Origin: Endozoicomonas sp. OPT23 | Lineage (GTDB): Bacteria > Pseudomonadota > Gammaproteobacteria > Pseudomonadales > Endozoicomonadaceae | Length of the DNA: 64,000 nucleotides | Direction: 5' to 3' | Assembly (NCBI RefSeq): GCF_009653635.1 | Contig: NZ_PPFD01000006.1 | Coordinates: forward strand, 558,001-622,000 | Part shown: in pieces, positions 43,369 through 51,911 of the stretch | How positions within the stretch are numbered: position 1 is the stretch's first letter | Layout: every line of letters starts with the position of its first letter | Notes under the pieces: model-generated | Seen by the model: the letters and a program-made list of their open reading frames with translations, nothing else | Told to the model about the DNA's origin: nothing | Databases searched by the model: none | Program-made: the position numbers and the translations under genes

Positions 43369-44343
43369 TCAGCTGTCGGGCAGAGTCAGGATGACTTTGC
43401 CCAGCGTTTGATTACTGGCCAGATGAGCAAAAGCAGCCTTGCAATCGGTGATTGAGAACACCTGATCCAGCACAGGCTGAATACTGCCCTTATCGATCAA
43501 GGGCCAGACCTGCTTGTGCAAATCTGTCAGGATTTCCTGTTTCCTCTCTACTGAAAGAAACCTCAGGGTTGAACCCCTGATTTGCAGACGTTTCATTAAT
43601 ACCCGGGCAAAATCCAGCTTCCCGTATCGACCCGCCATAAAGCCGATATTAATCAACCTGCCATCATCAGCCATCAGTGACAAATGATGCTCCAGCCAGT
43701 CCCCGCCACAACAGTCCAGAACCAGATCAAAAGCCCCATACTGTTTTAGCTCCAACCGATCTTGACGATTTCTGTTAATGCCTGACTGAGCCCCCAGACT
43801 GAGACACTCAGCCAGCTTTTTATCACTGCCGACAACAACGGTAGACTCAACACCAAACTCACGACATAACTGCACAGCAGCCACTCCCACACCGCTACCA
43901 CCAGCCATTATCAGCGCTTTTTCGCCTTTTCTGGCTTCCCCCAGCATAAAAAGGTTGAGCCATGCGGTTGAGAAAGTCTCCATTAATGATGCAGCCTCAA
44001 TCATCGAGCAACCACTCGGGATTGGCAGCAACTGTCGATGGTCACACACTACTTCTGTAGCCATTCCACCACCGGCTAGCAGAGCACAGACTCGCTGTCC
44101 TACTACCCAGTCGCCCGATAACTCCCCTGCCTCAACAACGACCCCCGAACACTCAAGACCAAGTACGTTAGTCGTGCCTGAAGGCGGTTGATACTGTCCA
44201 GCCAACTGAACCAGATCGGCTCGATTCAATCCAGCCGCTGTAACCTTGATTTTTACCTGACCTTTACCAACTTCCGGAACCGCTATTTTCTGCCAGTCTG
44301 GATGACCTGATTCAGCCCGAATCCCATAGACTTCCTGATTCAT
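43369..44343 (-). CDS. NAD(P)H quinone oxidoreductase, zinc-free MDR family (PIG3/QorB-like)
   Basis: The 324-aa product is a medium-chain dehydrogenase/reductase. It has an N-terminal GroES-like domain (AAGLNRADLVQLAGQYQPPSG, LGLECSGVVVEAGE) and a Rossmann domain with AGGSGVGVAAVQLCREFG and VVVGSDKKLAECLSLGA. The structural and catalytic zinc ligands of alcohol dehydrogenases are absent. The RADLVQLAGQYQPPSG stretch is typical of PIG3-type quinone oxidoreductases, which reduce quinones with NADPH. AGGAAAC precedes the ATG. It is divergent from prc. Confidence 0.88.
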   Translation of the reverse strand: MNQEVYGIRAESGHPDWQKIAVPEVGKGQVKIKVTAAGLNRADLVQLAGQYQPPSGTTNVLGLECSGVVVEAGELSGDWVVGQRVCALLAGGGMATEVVCDHRQLLPIPSGCSMIEAASLMETFSTAWLNLFMLGEARKGEKALIMAGGSGVGVAAVQLCREFGVESTVVVGSDKKLAECLSLGAQSGINRNRQDRLELKQYGAFDLVLDCCGGDWLEHHLSLMADDGRLINIGFMAGRYGKLDFARVLMKRLQIRGSTLRFLSVERKQEILTDLHKQVWPLIDKGSIQPVLDQVFSITDCKAAFAHLASNQTLGKVILTLPDS

Positions 44344-44618
44344 AACAAGTTTCCTTAACCCCGCCGATAGTTCCTGCTAGGACGCCTTCGATTGGCTCAG
44401 ATGGATATAGATTGTATTATTGTCGCAAGCACTGGTAACTTTGAATTCAGGGCTCTTTTTACATGAAAAGATTCATAAATGCAGAATTTGCTCGCAAGAC
44501 TCTTCTTCAATCTTGATGCAACAGCCTGAACATCAGTTTCAGCCCAGACTGAACAGAACTTTTTGTAACTGCGCCGAGGCGGCAAGTTCAACGAAAACGA
44601 AACGGAGCTCCATAATTC

Positions 44619-46745
44619 ATGATTCCGACCCTGCGAAAAGCCAGGAAAAGCACCTCGGTAACCCTAGGCTGGATCTCTGCACTATGCCTGTCTGTTAATA
44701 TTGCTATTGCTGCCGATCAGGATCTTGGACGCAATGTTGAAGAGCTGAAACCCAGCCTCCAGCAAGCCATAGCCAGTGTCAATGTGGTTCAACTCTTATC
44801 ACGAAACCATTACCGAAAATTACCGATCGACCAGGAAAATGGCGAGAAGGTTTTTCAGCGCTATCTTGATCGACTGGACCCTAATCGCAGTTTCTTTTTG
44901 CAAAGTGACATCAAGGAATTTGACGGTTACCGGGAGAAGCTGGACAGCTCTCTGAAGAATGGCGACCTGAAACCCGCTTTTGCCATGTTTAACCGCTACC
45001 GTACCCGTGCCGAAGAAAGAGCCCGCTTTATGCTGGCATTGGTCGAACAGGGTCTTGGTAAACTTGACCTGAAGCGAGATGAATCCCTTGTCGTCGATCG
45101 CAAGGAAGAGCCATGGCTAACCAGCAAAAAGGAACAGCGAAACCTGTGGCGTAAACAGTTTAAAGACAGTGTCCTATCACTCAAACTGAACAATAAAACA
45201 GATGAAGAGATTTCTGAACAGCTGACTCGCCGTAATAACAACCTGATTCGCAGACTGCACCAGAGCAAGAGCGAAGATGCGTTTCAGACTTACATCAACT
45301 CCTTTACCGGTATCTTTGACCCTCATACTCAATACTTCTCGCCTCAAACAGCCGAGAACTTCGACATCAATATGAGCCTTTCTCTGGAAGGTATTGGTGC
45401 AGTTCTATCCTCCGAGGACGAGTACACCAAAGTAGTCAGCGTAGTTCCAGGTGGCCCGGCAGAAACAGCAGGGCAGCTTAAACCGGGCGACAAGATTGTC
45501 AGTGTTGCTCAAGGCCGAAAGGGTACAATGGAAGATGTTGTCGGCATGCGCCTGGATGATGTCGTAAAACTGATTCGAGGCAAGAAGCAGACCCTGGTTC
45601 GCCTTGAAGTGATTCCCGGCTCCAGCAAAAGCAACACAACCAGAATTTATGAGATTGTCCGTGACAAGGTAAAACTTGAAGAACAGGATGCCAGCAGCCG
45701 TATCCTTGAAGTTAAGGAAGGCAAAAAAACCAAACGCATCGGTGTTATTGAAATCCCTACTTTCTACATTGATTTCAAAGCTGCACAACGTGGTGATCCG
45801 GATTACAAAAGCACGACTCGTGACGTGCGGAAAATCCTTAATGATCTGAAGAATAAAAACCTTGATGGTCTTATTGTTGATCTTCGCGGCAACGGTGGCG
45901 GTTCACTACAGGAAGCCAATGAGCTGACCGGGCTATTTATTGACCAGGGACCTACGGTTCTTGTCCGCGACAGTAGAGGCCGAACTGAACGACAGCAAGA
46001 TCCTGATCCAAGCCAGGTGTATGGTGGACCAATGGCCGTTGTTGTCGACCGCTTAAGTGCCTCTGCATCAGAAATCTTTGCCGGTGCCATGCAGGATTAT
46101 GGCCGAGCTATCGTTATCGGTGGCCAGACCTACGGTAAAGGCACTGTTCAAAGCATTCAGCCACTAAATCATGGTCAACTGAAACTGACACTGGCCAAGT
46201 TCTATCGCATTTCGGGCCAAAGCACTCAGAATCAGGGTGTATTACCCGACATCACTTACCCATCACTCTATGACGGCCGTGATATAGGTGAAAGTAAATT
46301 GCCAGATGCCCTCCCCTGGGACACTATCAGCCCGATCAGTTTCAGATCCTACGGAGACTTCAAACCCTACCTGAAACCTCTGGAGCAGGCTCACATCAAG
46401 CGTACAAAGGATAATGCAGATTTCGTTTACCTGAACGAGATGAAAAATTACTTGTCCAGGTACGAAAACACTGAAAAAGTGTCGCTCAATGAAAATAAAC
46501 GCAAGCTTGAGCTTCAAACCATGCGCAGCCAGCGACTAGCCATAGAAAACAGACTGAGGAAGTCCAAAGGGCAGAATCTGCTCAACAACCTTGATGAGCT
46601 GGAAGATGCCGAGCAAAAAGAAACGGCTGCCAACCACGGCAAAAAGAAAAGCAAGGACAAGGATGATGACGCCTTTATCCTTGAGGCTGGAAAAATCCTT
46701 GCTGACCTGATTACTCTGGAGAAACAGCAAACAGCCAGCCGTTAA
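44619..46745 (+). CDS. prc: carboxy-terminal processing (tail-specific) protease Prc
   Basis: The 708-aa periplasmic protease has a signal peptide ending near AIAADQ. A helical N-terminal domain is followed by a PDZ domain (about 245-330, GIGAVLSSEDEYTKVVSVVPGGPA region) and the S41 protease core. The Ser-Lys dyad is Ser482 in SASASEIF and Lys507 in TYGKGTVQ, with the same 25-residue spacing as E. coli S452/K477. Prc trims or degrades periplasmic proteins such as PBP3 precursors and MepS. A C-terminal lysine-rich stretch (NHGKKKSKDKDDD) is present. GGAG lies about 12 bp from the ATG. Confidence 0.94.
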   Translation: MIPTLRKARKSTSVTLGWISALCLSVNIAIAADQDLGRNVEELKPSLQQAIASVNVVQLLSRNHYRKLPIDQENGEKVFQRYLDRLDPNRSFFLQSDIKEFDGYREKLDSSLKNGDLKPAFAMFNRYRTRAEERARFMLALVEQGLGKLDLKRDESLVVDRKEEPWLTSKKEQRNLWRKQFKDSVLSLKLNNKTDEEISEQLTRRNNNLIRRLHQSKSEDAFQTYINSFTGIFDPHTQYFSPQTAENFDINMSLSLEGIGAVLSSEDEYTKVVSVVPGGPAETAGQLKPGDKIVSVAQGRKGTMEDVVGMRLDDVVKLIRGKKQTLVRLEVIPGSSKSNTTRIYEIVRDKVKLEEQDASSRILEVKEGKKTKRIGVIEIPTFYIDFKAAQRGDPDYKSTTRDVRKILNDLKNKNLDGLIVDLRGNGGGSLQEANELTGLFIDQGPTVLVRDSRGRTERQQDPDPSQVYGGPMAVVVDRLSASASEIFAGAMQDYGRAIVIGGQTYGKGTVQSIQPLNHGQLKLTLAKFYRISGQSTQNQGVLPDITYPSLYDGRDIGESKLPDALPWDTISPISFRSYGDFKPYLKPLEQAHIKRTKDNADFVYLNEMKNYLSRYENTEKVSLNENKRKLELQTMRSQRLAIENRLRKSKGQNLLNNLDELEDAEQKETAANHGKKKSKDKDDDAFILEAGKILADLITLEKQQTASR

Positions 46746-46775
46746 ACCCTTTCCAGTTCAAACTGCTACACCTTT

Positions 46776-46805
46776 GCACAAGAGCCGCCAACACGGCTCT
46801 TGTGC
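46776..46805 (+). terminator. hairpin after prc
   Basis: GCACAAGAGCCG (46776-46787) and CGGCTCTTGTGC (46794-46805) form a perfect 12-bp stem with a six-base loop, 31 bp after the prc stop. A T tract is lacking, but the stem is strong. Confidence 0.65.
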
Positions 46806-46865
46806 TATACAGCCCACAGCATAAACATTACTATTCAAAAAAACAGTCGTCCATCGAGAACAATA

Positions 46866-47465
46866 ATGATCCTATACGGCGATAGTCAGTCCGGTAACTG
46901 CTACAAAATCAAACTACTTTTTTCGCTGCTCAATATTGAACATCAGTGGGTTCATGTTGATATTTTGAATGGTGATTCTCACACACCTGCGTTTCTTCAG
47001 AAAAACCCCACCGGCAAGATACCACTGCTCGAGTTGAGCGATGATCAATATCTGTCAGAGTCCAATGCCATCTTGAATTATCTGGCAGCAGGCTCTGAGC
47101 TTTACCCGCAAGATACTTTTCAGCAGGCTCTGATTCAACAATGGCAATTCTTCGAACAATACAGCCATGAGCCATACATTGCTGTTGCCCGGTTTATCAA
47201 TAAATATCAGGGAATGCCTGACGAACGAAAAGCCGAGTTTTACAACAAGCAGGATGGCGGTCACAAAGCTCTACATATTATGGAGCAGCAATTGCAGACA
47301 GCACCATTCCTAACGGGTGAACAGATGACCACTGCAGACATCTCACTGTACGGTTACACCCATGTAGCCGATGAAGGCGGCTTTGATCTGAAGAAGTACC
47401 CAGCCATAAAACAGTGGCTTTTGAAAATCGAAGAAGCGCCCGACTATCTGGCTATGGAAGACTAA
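46866..47465 (+). CDS. glutathione S-transferase family protein
   Basis: The 199-aa product has the N-terminal thioredoxin-like GST domain (MILYGDSQSGNCYKIKLLFSL, FLQKNPTGKIPLLEL with the cis-Pro, and YLSESNAILNYLA with the glutathione gamma-glutamyl-binding Ser). A helical C-terminal domain follows (TGEQMTTADISLYGYTH, the N-capping box). The ATG at 46866 is chosen; an upstream in-frame start at 46800 falls in the prc terminator. The stop overlaps the next gene's ATG (TAATG). Confidence 0.9.
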   Translation: MILYGDSQSGNCYKIKLLFSLLNIEHQWVHVDILNGDSHTPAFLQKNPTGKIPLLELSDDQYLSESNAILNYLAAGSELYPQDTFQQALIQQWQFFEQYSHEPYIAVARFINKYQGMPDERKAEFYNKQDGGHKALHIMEQQLQTAPFLTGEQMTTADISLYGYTHVADEGGFDLKKYPAIKQWLLKIEEAPDYLAMED

Positions 47466-47776
47466 TGTTTGCTGTTATCTTTAGCGCAGAAATGAATGAA
47501 ATCGACTCTGAATATTTTTCAATGGCCGGAGAACTGCGAACGCTGGCTATTGAAAAATACGGCTGCATTGAATTCAAATCATTCAGCGAGCACTCACAGG
47601 AGCTGGCCATTTCTTACTGGCCAGATCTTGCCAGCATCAAAGAGTGGAAAAATTGTTCTAAGCACATAGAAGCACAAGAAAAAGGAAAAAATCGCTGGTA
47701 CAAGAACTACAAAGTAGAGGTTGTAGAGTTAAAACACAGTTACAGCTCACCCAACGCAATAGAATCCTGCAGTTAA
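47465..47776 (+). CDS. antibiotic biosynthesis monooxygenase (ABM) domain protein
   Basis: The 103-aa product has the dimeric ferredoxin-like ABM fold pattern: MFAVIFSAEMNE, ELRTLAIEKYGCIEFKSF, ELAISYWPDLASIKEWKN, and HIEAQEKGKNRWYKNYKVEVVEL. Members include monooxygenases and haem-handling or stress proteins of unknown reaction. It is translationally coupled to the GST gene by a TAATG overlap, suggesting joint work in detoxification. Confidence 0.85.
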   Translation: MFAVIFSAEMNEIDSEYFSMAGELRTLAIEKYGCIEFKSFSEHSQELAISYWPDLASIKEWKNCSKHIEAQEKGKNRWYKNYKVEVVELKHSYSSPNAIESCS

Positions 47777-47834
47777 GCCAGCCAATGCCTCTTTACGACA
47801 AACGAAAAGAGACATTCAGCAACAACAAGAATGA

Positions 47835-48725
47835 TTACAGCAGCTTATTTGCTTTCAGGAAGTGGCTCGCTACTTCTCTCACAGACTTCTGCTCAAGATC
47901 AACTCGGCCATTCATCTCAATCATACTCTCTGTCGTCAGTACCCCGGAGAGATTGTTCAGTAAAGCTGTCACCTGAGCCTGCTCCTCAGCAGGAAGCGTT
48001 GCCGAAACTACTGGTGCCAGAATATAGCCAGGGAAGAAATGCTTGTCATCTTCAAGAACAACCAGATCATAAGCCTTAATACGTCCATCGGTTGCATACA
48101 CCATAGCAATATCTACACGACCACTTTTCAGGGCGTCATAAGTTTCATCCGGCTTCATGATTTTCAAATTACCATGAGACATCTTATGAGCGTAATGCTT
48201 CATCAGTGGCTTCAAACCATCCTTTCTTGAATAGAAAGAGGAGTCTGTTGCCAGCTTCCAATGGGAGTTTTCCAACATGAGACGATCCAGCTCAGACATA
48301 TTATTGATGCCATATTTCTCGGCATCCTCCCTTCTTACAGCAATGCCATAACTATTATTGGTTTCGGACATATCCAACCAGAGAATGCCATGGGATTTAT
48401 CCAGTTTTTTAACCAGTTCATAGGCCTGAACCGGAGTCATGGCTGTTTCAATCTGATTGAAATCTCTCAGGGCAGAGCCAGTGTAGAACCAGGCAATATC
48501 GACACGACCCGACACGATTGAGCGGCGCAGGTTTTTATCAAACATATCACCCTTACTGGTGATTTCATGCCCCTGACTGTTCAGATATTGTTTTGTTAAT
48601 TCAGCCAGCAATCGCTGCTCAGTAAAGGCTTCATTACCAACACTTAATTGAGCTGCAATAGCATTAAAACTGAACGCTCCAAACAGAAAGAGGGATAAAG
48701 CCCATCTGGAGATAAGATTCAACAT
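47835..48725 (-). CDS. periplasmic glycine betaine/choline-type substrate-binding protein (OpuAC)
   Basis: The 296-aa protein has a signal peptide (cleavage after FNAIA-A). It also has the OpuAC/QAT-type binding fold: VGNEAFTEQRLLAELTKQYL, GRVDIAWFYTGSALRDF and GRVDIAMVYATDGRI, the repeated VDIA-[WM]-[FV]-Y-x-[GT] elements near the ligand pocket. Such proteins deliver betaine, choline or related osmolytes to an ABC permease. No permease or ATPase gene lies nearby, so it is an orphan binding protein in this window. AAGGAAG precedes the ATG. Confidence 0.88.
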   Translation of the reverse strand: MLNLISRWALSLFLFGAFSFNAIAAQLSVGNEAFTEQRLLAELTKQYLNSQGHEITSKGDMFDKNLRRSIVSGRVDIAWFYTGSALRDFNQIETAMTPVQAYELVKKLDKSHGILWLDMSETNNSYGIAVRREDAEKYGINNMSELDRLMLENSHWKLATDSSFYSRKDGLKPLMKHYAHKMSHGNLKIMKPDETYDALKSGRVDIAMVYATDGRIKAYDLVVLEDDKHFFPGYILAPVVSATLPAEEQAQVTALLNNLSGVLTTESMIEMNGRVDLEQKSVREVASHFLKANKLL

Positions 48726-49070
48726 AACTTCCTTACTATTATTGTTTAACAGAATGAACCCGGAGCAGGCTGACTAAGCGTTGAGCCCTATACCAGTAGC
48801 AACATCCACTATCACAAAAGGTTATGTCCATCGGTCCGATGCCAACAAAGTCTGCCTGTAATTAAACGTCAGATCACCCCTAATAATTTGACCCAGTTCA
48901 CACATCAAGCCAATAACTGCATTAAAAATACCCCTTTATACCCATATACCTCATATGGACGATAACAAAATAAAATTAAAGCAAGCCATCTAACAAACTC
49001 CAACAATTTGACTAAAAGCCCTAAGTATTATATTTCTTTTAGAAAGATCTTTTGCTTTGCCAACTCACCG
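48726..49070. other. intergenic region with two short palindromes
   Basis: This 345-bp AT-rich divergent spacer has no ORF. CATCGG-T-CCGATG (48829-48841) and CCATAT-N5-ATATGG (48942-48958) are possible operator sites. No promoter is clear enough to call. Confidence 0.35.
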
Positions 49071-49517
49071 ATGAGGCCTGATTTGCGTAAAACCACCAAC
49101 TCATGGTTTCTGTCCTGCTGGTTATCAGCCATCCTGCTTTTTTTCATACTTGGCTGCGTATCCCTGTTGTTTCAGCCCTATCAACACTTTCCTGCCTACG
49201 GTTTTATTGGCTACGCCTTATCGATCATTTTATTACTGCTGGCACTGACACAAAGCCAACACCAATGGCACTACCTTGTTGTCAGTATGACCCTGATTAT
49301 CTTCGGTGCCATCGCAGGCTTTGACATTGTCTTCTCCAGTGAAGAAATTGCCCATAGTATTGAGAATCATCGATTTATTTCTGCCATACCCACAAAAATA
49401 TCCGCAAAGATGCTCGATGACTACATCAACATACTAGTACTTATCCTGAATATTTTTACCGGCAGCCTCGCAGCTAACAGCCTGTTTTACGGCCTAAATA
49501 AACGACACTTTAAGTAG
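49071..49517 (+). CDS. small polytopic membrane protein, unknown
   Basis: From the ATG at 49071 the product has 148 aa and four predicted transmembrane helices: about 12-34, 42-60, 66-88 and 115-138, with a soluble loop in between (SSEEIAHSIENHRFISAIPTK). The frame is open to a TTG at 49008, which would add 21 residues with no clear ribosome-binding site. I recognise no family. It stands alone. Confidence 0.6.
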   Translation: MRPDLRKTTNSWFLSCWLSAILLFFILGCVSLLFQPYQHFPAYGFIGYALSIILLLLALTQSQHQWHYLVVSMTLIIFGAIAGFDIVFSSEEIAHSIENHRFISAIPTKISAKMLDDYINILVLILNIFTGSLAANSLFYGLNKRHFK

Positions 49518-49578
49518 CCTTAAATACTGACCTGAAAGGCAATCAATAATAACCCTTTCTCCGAGCTCGATTTTCTCA

Positions 49579-49597
49579 CCACTCAAAATTTGAGTGG
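49579..49597 (+). promoter_or_regulatory. 19-bp perfect palindrome, candidate operator
   Basis: CCACTCAAA-A-TTTGAGTGG is a perfect inverted repeat around one base, 39 bp before the nitroreductase start codon. This size and symmetry fit a dimeric repressor site (for example a MarR- or TetR-type regulator). Confidence 0.5.
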
Positions 49598-49636
49598 CTA
49601 TGCTTTGCATACCTCCTTCAACCGAAAGATTTAGAG

Positions 49637-50308
49637 ATGAAAGCAGCACTTCGCCAGCAGATCCTTAATGCCTTCAATTTTCGACATGCCTGCAAGAGCT
49701 TTAATCTGGAGAAAAAAATCTCCGATGAAGAATTTTCTTTTATTATGGAAGCAGCAAGACTATCCCCAAGCTCATTCGGCTTTGAACCCTGGAAATTTCT
49801 CGTCATACAAAATTCCGAGACTCGAGAAGAACTTCACCCCCTATGCTGGGGAGCGCAAGGACAACTTCCGACAGCCAGCCATTTTGTAGTTATTCTTGCA
49901 CGACGTGAATCGAGTATGCATCACGCCTCGGATTACATTCTCGATCATATGAAAAATATCAGCCAGCTTCCCAATGAAGTAATTGAGATGAAGTCAGGTT
50001 TTTATAAACAGTTTCAGGAAGAACATTTCAGCCTGACTGAATCACCCAGAGCCATGTTTGACTGGTCCTGTAAACAGACCTATATCGCTCTCGGTAATAT
50101 GATGAGCGTGGCCGCCCAAATAGGAATCGATTCCTGCCCTATAGAAGGCTTTGATCGTGAACCTTTGGAAGAAAAAATGACTGAGCTGAATTTACTGAAA
50201 AGAGGTGAATTTGGTGTCAGCTGCATGGTTGCGTTCGGCTACAGGGAAAATGAACCTTTCCCCAAAACTCGGCATCAAGAGACAGATGTTATTGAGTGGA
50301 TAGAATAA
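49637..50308 (+). CDS. nitroreductase family NAD(P)H-dependent oxidoreductase
   Basis: The 223-aa FMN-binding protein matches NfsB-type nitroreductases: FNFRHACKSFNLEKKISDEEF, EAARLSPSSFGFEPWKFLVI, KQTYIALGNMMSVAAQIGIDSCPIEGF and FGVSCMVAFGYRE. Arg-16-type phosphate binding is seen in FRHACKSF. It reduces nitro compounds, quinones or flavins using NAD(P)H. A perfect palindrome upstream suggests inducible control. Confidence 0.9.
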   Translation: MKAALRQQILNAFNFRHACKSFNLEKKISDEEFSFIMEAARLSPSSFGFEPWKFLVIQNSETREELHPLCWGAQGQLPTASHFVVILARRESSMHHASDYILDHMKNISQLPNEVIEMKSGFYKQFQEEHFSLTESPRAMFDWSCKQTYIALGNMMSVAAQIGIDSCPIEGFDREPLEEKMTELNLLKRGEFGVSCMVAFGYRENEPFPKTRHQETDVIEWIE

Positions 50309-50390
50309 TAGAGCTCTAATATCTATTTGATACATATGTGCTAGATAATTTTGCCAGCACACCTTCTACAAAGACTTTCTTACAGGCAAT

Positions 50391-50422
50391 AAAAAAGGCA
50401 ACCTAAAGATTGCCTTTTTTTC
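50391..50422. terminator. bidirectional terminator
   Basis: AAAAAAGGCAA and TTGCCTTTTTTTT flank an eight-base loop between the nitroreductase gene (+) and the cold-shock gene (-). Confidence 0.85.
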
Positions 50423-50476
50423 AACTTCACACTCTAGAGCAAGAAGCTTCTAATTGCAGCTGGTGCAATCCAATCC

Positions 50477-50683
50477 TTACAGAGGACGGATATCTTCAGC
50501 TTGTGGGCCTTTTTGACCCTGAGTTACACGAAATTCAACCTGCTGGCCTTCTTTCAGTGTCTTGAAGCCGTCGCCAACGATCTGACGGAAGTGAGCAAAC
50601 ACGTCAGGACCGTTGTCCTGAGCGATGAAACCAAAACCTTTCTCTTCGTTGAACCACTTAACGGTACCGGTAGTAGTAGACAT
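50477..50683 (-). CDS. cold-shock domain protein (CspA family)
   Basis: The 68-aa OB-fold protein contains RNP1 KGFGFI, RNP2 VFAHF and [13 protein letters not shown]. Family members bind single-stranded RNA and DNA and act as RNA chaperones. The usual Lys/Asp-rich RNP1 context is kept. AGGATATAG precedes the ATG. The region upstream is free of genes for 350 bp, in line with the long leaders of csp genes. I cannot tell a cold-inducible from a constitutive member. Confidence 0.95.
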   Translation of the reverse strand: MSTTTGTVKWFNEEKGFGFIAQDNGPDVFAHFRQIVGDGFKTLKEGQQVEFRVTQGQKGPQAEDIRPL

Positions 50684-51033
50684 ATCTATATCCTGTGTAT
50701 CAAAGTAAATGTGCTTTCCAACCCTGATGGACTGAAAGGCGGTTAAGCTAGAAGTTTTGTTATTACTTATGGCAGAACAGGACGAGATACTACTCTCGGA
50801 ACACTAAATCTATACATAAAGAATCAAACGCACTTATAACGTGGTGCCCATATTACATGGCTTCAAGCTATTCACAATGAGTATAAACCAAATTTCCGTT
50901 ACAGCAACAGATTAACAGGTGAAGAAAGTAGATTTTTTGAAAATTTAGCTAACTGGGACCAGTTACCGAGAAAAATAGTTTTTCCTTCATACAAAAAAGC
51001 CCGAAAACTGTCGTCTTCAGGCTTTTTAATAGA
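50684..51033 (-). promoter_or_regulatory. leader and promoter region of the cold-shock gene
   Basis: The 350 bp between the cold-shock gene and tRNA-Asp hold no ORF. The part next to the start codon is probably a long 5' leader. The end near 50993-51028 is the tRNA terminator. No cold box could be assigned by eye. Confidence 0.4.
50993..51028 (-). terminator. terminator of the tRNA operon
   Basis: On the minus strand AAAAAGCCTGAA pairs with TTCGGGCTTTTT (one G-T pair), and a T run follows, starting 6 bp after tRNA-Asp. Confidence 0.8.
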
Positions 51034-51110
51034 TGGCGGACCGGACGGGACTCGAACCCGCGACCTCCGGCGTGACAGGCCGGCATTCTAACCAACTGAA
51101 CTACCGGTCC
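51034..51110 (-). tRNA. tRNA-Asp (GTC)
   Basis: The 77-nt gene has a 7-bp acceptor stem GGACCGG/CCGGTCC, discriminator G and encoded CCA. The D arm is TTCAGTTGGTTAGAA, the anticodon loop CTGTCAC has GTC at positions 34-36, and the T loop is TTCGAGT. It closely resembles E. coli tRNA-Asp. G34 of this tRNA is a queuosine site, the modification target of the mannosyltransferase family found 10 kb away. Confidence 0.97.
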
Positions 51111-51166
51111 GCTGCATTTCATGATTATTTATACACAATCATGAGTCACGCAATCTCATAAAGAGA

Positions 51167-51242
51167 TGGTGGGTGATGACGGGATCGAACCGCCGACCCG
51201 CTGCTTGTAAGGCAGCTGCTCTCCCAGCTGAGCTAATCACCC
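51167..51242 (-). tRNA. tRNA-Val (TAC)
   Basis: The 76-nt gene has acceptor stem GGGTGAT/ATCACCC, encoded CCA, D arm GCTCAGCTGGGAGAGC, anticodon TAC in CTTACAA and T loop TTCGATC. It is nearly identical to E. coli tRNA-Val1. It lies 56 bp upstream of tRNA-Asp in the same transcript. Confidence 0.97.
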
Positions 51243-51274
51243 AAAAAATCAAACGTCGTTGAATTTGACTGGGC

Positions 51275-51302
51275 ATTTTACGGAATATGGACAGCCTGTC
51301 AA
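51275..51302 (-). promoter_or_regulatory. promoter of the tRNA-Val/tRNA-Asp operon
   Basis: On the minus strand TTGACA (51302-51297), a 16-bp spacer and TAAAAT (51280-51275) form a strong sigma-70 promoter. The discriminator GCCC after the -10 box is GC-rich, the usual mark of stringently controlled stable-RNA promoters. Confidence 0.8.
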
Positions 51303-51394
51303 TAGACTATTTCAAGAGAGATTCGCAGTGAGGTAATAATGACAGGAATGGACGATCTTCATATCGAAGACCATCCTTTTTATATAAGAAGGCT

Positions 51395-51904
51395 CTATCG
51401 TGCCAAGTGCAATACCGCCTTAACACGTCCCTCCTCTTTGCCCTTCTCGATTTTGACCTGTTGCAGATCGATCTGATAGCGAGTGTTAAGAGTAATCAAC
51501 CACATAAGCAGCTTTTGGTAAGCGGCATCTTCTATCCAGACCCCCAGACCTTTACGATCAGGTTGCACTCGATGTAGAACAAGACCAGCCTGTCTGGAAG
51601 TCGATGAAACCACTGAAGATAGATCCTTCTGTCCCATGCCCGACTTTTGTTTTTTAATCGACTGCTTTGCAGACTCAGCATTAACCTGCATCCACTCATA
51701 CGTATTCAGTTGTCGCTTATACTCTGCTTCCTGAGAACTACTCCAGCCTGCCACAGGTTCCCAGACCATGAAATAGAATACCGCCACCACAAGTGCTATC
51801 GAAAGCAACGACAGAGCCCTGCGATCTTTCTCTTGCAAGAGTTCATATTTTTCTTTCAGCTGCTGAATAACAGGTAGCTGATCAAGAGTGTTTAGTAGCT
51901 TCAT
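51395..51904 (-). CDS. gspM: type II secretion protein GspM
   Basis: The 169-aa product has a cytoplasmic helical N-terminus, one transmembrane helix (about 34-50, SLLSIALVVAVFYFMVW) and a periplasmic ferredoxin-like domain with LSSVVSSTSRQAGLVLHRVQ and a C-terminal VKAVLHL strand. GspM forms the inner-membrane platform with GspL and GspC. The ATG at 51904 has GGTAGAG upstream; an in-frame ATG at 51922 would overlap gspL. Last gene of the gspE-M operon. Confidence 0.88.
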   Translation of the reverse strand: MKLLNTLDQLPVIQQLKEKYELLQEKDRRALSLLSIALVVAVFYFMVWEPVAGWSSSQEAEYKRQLNTYEWMQVNAESAKQSIKKQKSGMGQKDLSSVVSSTSRQAGLVLHRVQPDRKGLGVWIEDAAYQKLLMWLITLNTRYQIDLQQVKIEKGKEEGRVKAVLHLAR

Positions 51905-51911
51905 GATGGCT

